Below, piece after piece: positions 1 to 4,864 of a DNA stretch of 5,798 nt. The translations under genes and the position numbers were made by a program. Source of the stretch: an uncultured Eubacteriales bacterium. GTDB lineage: Bacteria; Bacillota; Clostridia; Oscillospirales; CAG-272. The notes beneath the pieces are model-generated. The model did not search any database. It saw only the letters and a program-made list of their open reading frames with translations, and was not told the origin of the DNA. The first letter of the stretch is position 1, and the number at the start of each line of letters is the position of its first letter. Where the stretch lies: contig CAKSOR010000191.1 in the NCBI GenBank assembly GCA_934477985.1, positions 1 to 5,798 on the forward strand, in the 5' to 3' direction.

Positions 1-1300
1 AAACAAGTGCGCGCTCTCTGACGACCGCGATATCGCGACCATCGGAATCGACACCTGGGGCGTAGACTACGGTCTCTTAGACAAGAACGGTCAGCTCATA
101 AAGAACCCCGTTCACTACCGCGACACCCGCACGGTCGGCATACAGGACTACGCCGAACAGTTCATGCCGAAGAAGAAGCTCTATGACATCACCGGAATCC
201 AGTTCTGCGATTTCAACACGGTCTGGCAGCTCGCGGCTGAGATTCGCGACAATCCCGAGCTCGCGGCGGTCGCCGACAAGATGCTCAACATCCCCGACCT
301 CCTCAATTACTTCCTCACCGGAAAGATGCAGAGCGAGTACACAATCGCCTCGACCGGCGCACTCCTCGACGCGCGCACCGGAAATTGGTCGAAGGAGATA
401 ATCGACGCCTTCAAGCTCCCCGAAAAGTGGTTCGCTCCACTCGTGAAGCCCGGAACTGTCGTCGGTCCGCTCCTCCCCGAGCTCATCGACGAGCTCGGCG
501 ACATCAGGGCGAACGTCGTCAATGTCGCTTCGCACGACACTGCGTCGGCTGTCGTCGCTGTCCCGGCGGTCAAGGGTCAGGACTTCATCTTCATCTCGTC
601 CGGCACATGGTCGCTGATGGGAACCGAGACGATGAGCCCGATCATCACCGACAAGTCGTTCATGTACAACTTCACTAACGAGGGCGGCTTCGGCGGTTCG
701 ATAAGATTCCTCAAGAACATCATGGGTCTCTGGATCGAGCAGGAATCGCGCCGCCAGTGGAAGCGCGAGGGCAAGGCGTTCACCTTCGACGAGCTCTCGA
801 ACGCCGCTATGGCTTCGAAACCCTGCCAGTGCATCATCAACCCCGACGATCCGGCGTTCGGCGTCCCCGGAAACCTCCCGAAGGCAATCCGCGAGTACTG
901 CGAAAAGACCGGTCAGCATATCCCCGAGAACGAGGGCGAGATCGTCCGCGCGATCTTTGATTCGCTCGCGCTCCGCTACAAGTGGGCTGTTGAGGCTATC
1001 GACGACATGAAGGGTACGAGAATTCCGTTCATCAACATCGTCGGCGGCGGCACGAAGGAAGCTCCGCTCTGCCAGCTCTGCGCTGACGCCTGCGAGCGTC
1101 CGGTTTACGCGGGTCCGGTCGAGGCAACCGCTATCGGAAACCTCGCTGTACAGATGATCTCCGCGGGCGCTATCAAGGATCTCGCAGAGGCACGCGAGGT
1201 TGTCCGCAACTCCTTCGAAGTCAAGTGCTACGAGCCGAAGACCGACAAGGCGCTCTGGGACGACGCTTACGCCCGCTTCAAGAAGCTCATAGGCGAATAA
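1..1300 (+). CDS. rhaB: L-rhamnulokinase, 5'-truncated by the window edge
   Basis: Cytoplasmic FGGY-family sugar kinase that phosphorylates L-rhamnulose with ATP to L-rhamnulose-1-phosphate, the second step of rhamnose breakdown. The reading frame is already open at base 2 and gives 432 residues before TAA (1298-1300). Full-length RhaB proteins are roughly 470-490 residues, so about 40-60 N-terminal residues lie outside. Seen directly: the IGIDTWGVDYGLLD block near the fragment's start, followed by NPVHYRDTRT (substrate-side motif of RhaB); SHDTASAV with the presumed catalytic-base Asp encoded at 536-538; SSGTWSLMGTE in the ATP/phosphate region; NEGGFGGSIRFLKNIMGLW; and near the C-terminus VGGGTKEAPLCQL followed by GPVEATAIGN, the adenosine-binding signature. 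This combination is specific enough to choose RhaB over xylulokinase or fuculokinase. Its stop codon overlaps the next gene's ATG, and rhaA follows two genes down, which supports the assignment. No frameshift is seen in the fragment. Confidence 0.95.
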   Translation, partial: NKCALSDDRDIATIGIDTWGVDYGLLDKNGQLIKNPVHYRDTRTVGIQDYAEQFMPKKKLYDITGIQFCDFNTVWQLAAEIRDNPELAAVADKMLNIPDLLNYFLTGKMQSEYTIASTGALLDARTGNWSKEIIDAFKLPEKWFAPLVKPGTVVGPLLPELIDELGDIRANVVNVASHDTASAVVAVPAVKGQDFIFISSGTWSLMGTETMSPIITDKSFMYNFTNEGGFGGSIRFLKNIMGLWIEQESRRQWKREGKAFTFDELSNAAMASKPCQCIINPDDPAFGVPGNLPKAIREYCEKTGQHIPENEGEIVRAIFDSLALRYKWAVEAIDDMKGTRIPFINIVGGGTKEAPLCQLCADACERPVYAGPVEATAIGNLAVQMISAGAIKDLAEAREVVRNSFEVKCYEPKTDKALWDDAYARFKKLIGE

Positions 1301-2298
1301 TGAAGCACTCCGAGACTGAAAAGCTCTTCTCCGCCCCGTCCGACATAGTAGTCGGCTCGGCGGAGGATGAGCGCACCTGCATACGTCGTTTCAGTGATTC
1401 CGGAATCTTCTTCCGGAACTTCACACTCGACTCAAAGAAGGGCGGCGAGCCGGTTGAGATACTTCAGATCACCGACATCCACTTCAATTACTGCGACGAA
1501 AGCGACCTTGAGGATGAGGAGCTCGCCGACACCTTCGAGCACCGCAAGTGGAACGCCAACGCGGCGAGTGTCGAGTCGGTGAAGCGCACAATTCCGCTCT
1601 CAAAGTACTTCGACAAGACGATAATCACCGGCGACACGCTCGATTATCTCTCGCATGGCGCGATGGAGCTCACCAAGAAATACATCTGGGATGTCGACCC
1701 CGACATTCTGATAGCGCTCGGCGGTCACGAGCTGACACGGGAGATGCAGACCGGAAAGCCCGACAAAACGCCGCTTTCCGAGCGCCTCGCCTATCTTCAG
1801 GCGAACTGGCGGCATGACATTCACTATCACTCCGAGATCATCGGCGGCAAGGCGCTCGCCGTGGTGCTCGACAACAGTCAATCAAAGTTTCTGCCCGGTC
1901 AGGCTGAAAAGCTGCGTGCCGACATTCAGCGCGCGAGGAACGAAAAACTCGTCCTGCTCATCTTCGGGCACGAGCCGCTCTCGACCGGATGCTCTGACGA
2001 CACCAGAATTAAAGCGATTAAAAAATATGACCCTGAGTTCGTCGACCTCTGGTCGGGAGCTTCAATAGGCTCTGTGAATCGGAAGGACGACGAGGCGACA
2101 CGCGAGGTCTATGACCTTATCACCCACAGCGCTGACGTGATCGGCGGAATATTCTGCGGTCACGAGCACAGCGCGTTCTACTCGGAGATCAGGGCTTTCA
2201 CGCCCGGCGGCGAGCGGCGCGATATTCCGCAGATACTGCTTGAGGGCAGTCCGTACGACGGTCAGGCAGGTCACATCCTGCGGATCACGATATATTGA
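1300..2298 (+). CDS. Calcineurin-like metallophosphoesterase within the rha operon
   Basis: A 332-residue protein with the dinuclear-metal phosphoesterase fold. Motifs in order: TDIHF (D59, H61), TGDTLD (G111, D112), GGHE (141-144, H143 the likely catalytic His), FGHEP (H224) and CGHEHS (H288, H290). The second Gly of GGHE sits where family members normally have the metal-bridging Asn of GNH(D/E). No signal peptide or membrane segment is visible, so it is probably cytoplasmic. The start is the ATG at 1300, whose A is the last base of the rhaB TAA. An upstream in-frame ATG at 1225 would read the end of rhaB out of frame and is rejected. Only a weak AGGCGA precedes the start, which suggests translational coupling to rhaB. 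rhaA begins 16 bases after the stop. The substrate is unknown: a sugar phosphate such as rhamnulose-1-phosphate is a guess from context, and a phosphodiester or protein substrate is equally possible. The family call is firm; the role is not. Confidence 0.85.
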   Translation: MKHSETEKLFSAPSDIVVGSAEDERTCIRRFSDSGIFFRNFTLDSKKGGEPVEILQITDIHFNYCDESDLEDEELADTFEHRKWNANAASVESVKRTIPLSKYFDKTIITGDTLDYLSHGAMELTKKYIWDVDPDILIALGGHELTREMQTGKPDKTPLSERLAYLQANWRHDIHYHSEIIGGKALAVVLDNSQSKFLPGQAEKLRADIQRARNEKLVLLIFGHEPLSTGCSDDTRIKAIKKYDPEFVDLWSGASIGSVNRKDDEATREVYDLITHSADVIGGIFCGHEHSAFYSEIRAFTPGGERRDIPQILLEGSPYDGQAGHILRITIY

Positions 2299-2314
2299 TT
2301 AAAGGAGAAAACAA

Positions 2315-3565
2315 ATGAAAACTTCAAAAGCTTACGAACTCGCGAAAGAGCTTTACGCTTCGATCGGCGTCGACACCGACAAGGTGCTCGCGCGCATGAA
2401 GACAATCCCGGTCTCGATGCACTGCTGGCAGGGCGACGATGTCCGCGGCTTTGAGAATCCCGACGGAGACCTCACCGGAGGAATCCAGACTACCGGAAAC
2501 TATCCCGGAAGAGCCACCAACATCACTGAGCTCCGCGCTGACTTCGAGAAGGCTATCTCGATGATCCCCGGCAAGATGAAGATGAACCTCCACGCGATCT
2601 ACCTCGACGCTCAGGGCGAGAAGGTCGACCGCGACCAGATCGAGCCGAAGCACTTCGCTTCGTGGGTTGACTGGGCAAAGAAGGTCGGCGTCGGACTCGA
2701 CTTCAACCCGACCTGCTTCTCGCACCCGCTGAGCTCGACCGGCTTCACTCTCTCCAGTCCCGACGAGACTGTCCGCCAGTTCTGGATCGAGCACTGCAAG
2801 CGCTCGAGAATCATCGCTGAGTACTTCGGCAAGGAGCTTGGCGAGACCGCCTGCACCAACCACTGGATTCCCGACGGCTTCAAGGACATTCCGGTCGACC
2901 GTTACGCTTACCGCGAGCGCCTGATCGACTCCTACGACAAGATCTTCGCGGGTCAGGACAAGAAGCTCAACCTCAACTCGATCGAGAGCAAGGTCTTCGG
3001 AATCGGCGCGGAATCCTGCACGATCGGCTCACTCGAGATGTGCCTCGGCTACGCGGTAAAGAATGACCTCATGCTCACGCTCGACACCGGACATTTCCAT
3101 CCGACCGAGGTTGTTTCGGACAAGATCTCGTCCGCGCTTCTCTTCCTCGACGACGTGATGCTCCACGTTTCACGCCCGGTTCGCTGGGACTCCGACCACG
3201 TTGTCATCTTCGACGACGAGCTCAAGTACATCGCTCAGGAGATCATCCGCGGCAGCTTCGAGGATCGCGTTCACATCGGACTCGACTTCTTCGACGCGTC
3301 GATCAACCGCATCGCGGCATGGATCATCGGCACCAGAAACATGCAGAAGGCGCTGATGTACGCAATGCTCGAACCGACCGCGCAGCTGAAAAAGCTCGAG
3401 CTTGAGGGCGACTACACCTCGCGTCTCGCGCTTCTCGAAGAGTACAAGTCATATCCGTTCGCGGCTGTCTGGGACTACTACTGCGAGACCGAGAACGTTC
3501 CGGTCCGCGACGAGTGGCTCAAGGAAGTCAAGAAGTACGAGGCTGACGTTCTCGTGAAGAGATAA
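2315..3565 (+). CDS. rhaA: L-rhamnose isomerase
   Basis: Cytoplasmic, metal-dependent TIM-barrel isomerase converting L-rhamnose to L-rhamnulose, the first step of the pathway. It is 416 residues long, full length for the family (about 420). The protein opens with the typical AYELAKELYASIGVD and has SMHCWQGDDV at 34-43 and GGIQTTGNYPG at 55-65. The residues matching the known E. coli metal ligands can be read with a constant offset of ten: structural-site E224, D257, H284 and D324, and catalytic-site H260, D292 and D294, in the blocks LDTGHFHPTE, HVSRPVRWDSDH and IGLDFFDASINR. All are intact. The ATG at 2315 is preceded by AAAGGAG (2301-2307) with seven bases between, a strong ribosome binding site. 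The gap of 16 bases after the phosphoesterase leaves no room for a promoter, so it is co-transcribed with rhaB. No terminator follows directly; a promoter for the next gene starts five bases after the stop codon. Confidence 0.97.
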   Translation: MKTSKAYELAKELYASIGVDTDKVLARMKTIPVSMHCWQGDDVRGFENPDGDLTGGIQTTGNYPGRATNITELRADFEKAISMIPGKMKMNLHAIYLDAQGEKVDRDQIEPKHFASWVDWAKKVGVGLDFNPTCFSHPLSSTGFTLSSPDETVRQFWIEHCKRSRIIAEYFGKELGETACTNHWIPDGFKDIPVDRYAYRERLIDSYDKIFAGQDKKLNLNSIESKVFGIGAESCTIGSLEMCLGYAVKNDLMLTLDTGHFHPTEVVSDKISSALLFLDDVMLHVSRPVRWDSDHVVIFDDELKYIAQEIIRGSFEDRVHIGLDFFDASINRIAAWIIGTRNMQKALMYAMLEPTAQLKKLELEGDYTSRLALLEEYKSYPFAAVWDYYCETENVPVRDEWLKEVKKYEADVLVKR

Positions 3566-3569
3566 GGAC

Positions 3570-3598
3570 TTGACAAACCGGCGGTTTTGTGGTATAAT
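3570..3598 (+). promoter_or_regulatory. Consensus sigma-70/sigma-A promoter for the small four-cysteine gene
   Basis: The -35 hexamer TTGACA (3570-3575) and -10 hexamer TATAAT (3593-3598) both match the consensus perfectly and are separated by exactly 17 bases. A TG at 3590-3591 adds an extended -10 element. Transcription would begin around 3604-3606, leaving a leader of only about 15 bases with GAGGAG (3605-3610) at or next to its 5' end. The spacer contains the palindrome AAACCG-g-CGGTTT (3575-3587), which could be an operator. The -35 starts five bases after the rhaA stop codon. Confidence 0.88.
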
Positions 3599-3619
3599 TT
3601 CATCGAGGAGTGAGTTTTA

Positions 3620-3820
3620 ATGAAACAGAATACTGACGAGGAGCGTTCCTGCGCGTTCTGCCGGTTCGCTCAGCCGGTGACCGACCGCGATGAGATGCTC
3701 TGCCGCAGGAAAGGCATCGTTCCTGGAGAATTTCTCTGCCGCGCGTTCATGTACGATCCATTGAAGCGCGTGCCGAGAAGAGCCCCGGCGATCGACCTTC
3801 CCGAGCTGCCGAAGGTCTGA
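3620..3820 (+). CDS. Small four-cysteine protein, putative metal-binding, function unknown
   Basis: A 66-residue protein with four cysteines (C11, C14, C28, C40) in the pattern CX2C-X13-C-X11-C, suited to binding one zinc or possibly an iron-sulfur cluster. It is basic between residues 29 and 54 (CRRKGIVPGEFLCR, then YDPLKRVPRR) and ends in a proline-rich tail, PAIDLPELPKV. No signal peptide or membrane segment is present. From memory, similar short proteins with a CxxC start and a YDPLKRxP motif are common and uncharacterised in clostridial genomes; I cannot name a function. The ATG at 3620 follows GAGGAG (3605-3610) with nine bases between, and a consensus promoter lies directly upstream, so the start and expression are well supported. 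It is probably transcribed alone and also by read-through from rhaA, and an intrinsic terminator lies 42 bases after its stop. It could be a small nucleic-acid-binding or redox protein. It is unlikely to be a rhamnose enzyme. Confidence 0.85.
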   Translation: MKQNTDEERSCAFCRFAQPVTDRDEMLCRRKGIVPGEFLCRAFMYDPLKRVPRRAPAIDLPELPKV

Positions 3821-3862
3821 GGCGTGATGCGCCAACAACCTGTCCGCACAGTTTAACTTCAG

Positions 3863-3895
3863 AAGCGACCTCTTTAAAACGGAGGTCGCTTTTTT
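3863..3895 (+). terminator. Strong intrinsic (Rho-independent) terminator
   Basis: A perfect 10-bp stem pairs AAGCGACCTC (3863-3872) with GAGGTCGCTT (3882-3891) around a nine-base loop, and a run of six T's (3890-3895) follows, partly shared with the stem. It ends the transcript of the small four-cysteine gene and probably any read-through from the rha operon, and so marks the border with the AraC/transport unit. Confidence 0.92.
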
Positions 3896-3908
3896 ATGGC
3901 ACGAAATT

Positions 3909-3955
3909 TGTGCGGAATACACAGACAATGTTCGGAAATCTTAAAAAGCTGTTCG
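3909..3955 (+). repeat. Three helically phased TGTkCG repeats, candidate AraC-family binding sites
   Basis: TGTGCGGAA (3909-3917), TGTTCGGAA (3929-3937) and TGTTCGCT (3950-3957) lie in the same orientation with starts 20 and 21 bases apart, about two DNA turns each. The first two agree at eight of nine bases; the third keeps the TGTTCG core. AraC-family proteins commonly bind tandem direct half-sites about 21 bp apart. The last copy ends ten bases before the -35 of the AraC-type gene. That they are operator half-sites is inference. Confidence 0.45.
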
Positions 3956-3964
3956 CTCAGTGTA

Positions 3965-3993
3965 TTGTAAGTCCGCGCGAAATGTAGTAAAAT
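3965..3993 (+). promoter_or_regulatory. Probable promoter of the AraC-family gene
   Basis: TTGTAA (3965-3970, four of six consensus) and TAAAAT (3988-3993, five of six) are separated by exactly 17 bases. The expected start of transcription near 4000 would leave a leader of about 15 bases carrying GGAGG (4003-4007) before the ATG at 4015. The non-consensus -35 and the phased repeats just upstream would fit an activated promoter. Confidence 0.65.
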
Positions 3994-4014
3994 AGAGGTA
4001 ATGGAGGAAAGGCT

Positions 4015-4830
4015 ATGGATCACTCGATTCTGGATTTCATAAACGCCGACATTTCGATCACCGCGATTGAACGCGTCTGGCACTACCGCGGAATGAGCTG
4101 GCAGCGCCCGAAAAAGATGGCGAGAACAAACGAGGGACTGCTCTTTTTCATCGAGGGCGGAATCGGATATGACTTCGGAGAGTTCACGTTCGACGCGCTG
4201 CCAGGACAGGTGCTGCGGCTTCCGAGCGGGATTCCCTACAACGGTCACAAGCTGGATTCCGCCCCGAATCACTTCTACTGCGTTGATTTTCTGACCGCCG
4301 CGAAGAACGAGTTTTACAATCTTCCGCTGCCGATGAGCTTCACGCCAAGCGATCCCGCCGCCGTCATCGGGCGCTTCCGCGAACTCGAGGAATGCTGGCG
4401 CTCACAGTCGGTCGGCTCGACGCTCGACAGCAAGCGGATGCTCAATGAGCTATTTGTCACGCTGATAAAGGACTACGCGTTCAATATCTGCCGTCTGGAC
4501 TACCGGAGCAGCATCATGCGCTATTGCGACTATCTGCGGAAGAATTCGCGCAACAGCTGGTTCAGTATCGAAATGGCGGCGCGCGAGTTCCACATCAGCG
4601 GAACGCAGCTCAGACGGGTATTCAAGTCCGAGCTCGGCGTCTCGCCGTCGGAATATCTCGCCGCGCTGCGCATCGACATGGCAAAGAAGCTGCTTCTGAC
4701 TCGTCCCGACCTGCCAATAAGCGCAATCGCGGACGACTGCGGATACTCGTCTGTCTACTATTTCAGCGCGGCGTTCAGAAAAGCCGTCAGAGTGACACCA
4801 AGTGAATTCAGGCGCGAGGCGCTGACCTGA
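4015..4830 (+). CDS. AraC-family transcriptional regulator
   Basis: A 271-residue cytoplasmic regulator with an N-terminal sensing domain and a C-terminal DNA-binding domain. Residues about 20-110 look like the cupin-type ligand pocket (LFFIEGGIGYDFGEFTF, then LPGQVLRLPSGIPYNG). Residues about 165-268 form the paired helix-turn-helix domain: the first in SIEMAAREFHISGTQLRRVF (184-203), the second in ISAIADDCGYSSVYYFSAAF (235-254), followed by the family's hallmark RKAVRVTPSEFR. Length and order are typical, with no truncation. The ATG at 4015 has GGAGG (4003-4007) seven bases upstream. It lies after the rha terminator and 34 bases before a solute-binding lipoprotein gene on the same strand, so it probably controls that transporter unit, itself, or both; control of the rha operon is also possible. 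The inducer is likely a sugar, given the family and neighbours, but cannot be identified here. Confidence 0.92.
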   Translation: MDHSILDFINADISITAIERVWHYRGMSWQRPKKMARTNEGLLFFIEGGIGYDFGEFTFDALPGQVLRLPSGIPYNGHKLDSAPNHFYCVDFLTAAKNEFYNLPLPMSFTPSDPAAVIGRFRELEECWRSQSVGSTLDSKRMLNELFVTLIKDYAFNICRLDYRSSIMRYCDYLRKNSRNSWFSIEMAAREFHISGTQLRRVFKSELGVSPSEYLAALRIDMAKKLLLTRPDLPISAIADDCGYSSVYYFSAAFRKAVRVTPSEFRREALT

Positions 4831-4856
4831 TCCTTTCCACAAAAAAACTGAAAGGA
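4831..4856 (+). promoter_or_regulatory. Inverted repeat covering the ribosome binding site of the solute-binding protein gene
   Basis: TCCTTTC (4831-4837) and GAAAGGA (4850-4856) are perfect 7-bp complements around a 12-base A-rich loop. The right arm contains the Shine-Dalgarno sequence AAAGGA (4851-4856), eight bases before the ATG at 4865. The left arm starts on the base after the AraC-type gene's stop codon. No T-run follows, so it is not an intrinsic terminator. A folded transcript would hide the ribosome binding site. The pairing is seen; the regulatory role is inferred. Confidence 0.5.
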
Positions 4857-4864
4857 CTATCACA

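Noticed and set aside
77..919. A 280-codon open frame on the minus strand opposite rhaB
   Set aside because: It lies wholly inside a clearly conserved rhaB reading frame, its protein is Arg/Glu/Asp/Val-rich with no recognisable domain, and GC-rich codon use routinely opens such antisense frames.
1225..1299. Upstream in-frame ATG for the phosphoesterase
   Set aside because: The extra 25 residues are the end of rhaB read out of frame and are very Arg-rich; the ATG at 1300 overlapping the rhaB stop is the natural start.
2324..2863. A 179-codon open frame on the minus strand opposite rhaA
   Set aside because: It is fully antisense to the conserved rhaA and has low-complexity composition (Leu/Val/Asp/Ser) with no domain, consistent with a codon-bias shadow.
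3566..3600. The AAACCG/CGGTTT palindrome as a terminator of the rha operon
   Set aside because: The central gap is one base, so a real hairpin would lose its G-C pairs to the loop, and no T-run follows; the TTGACA/TATAAT promoter reading explains the region better.
3821..3833. Small hairpin GGCG-tgatg-CGCC just after the small gene's stop codon
   Set aside because: Only a 4-bp stem with no T-run; a much stronger terminator lies 30 bases further on, so it is probably chance.
4831..4856. Intrinsic terminator between the AraC-type gene and the lipoprotein gene
   Set aside because: The inverted repeat is followed by CTATCAC rather than a T-run and has only three G-C pairs, so termination on the + strand is unlikely.
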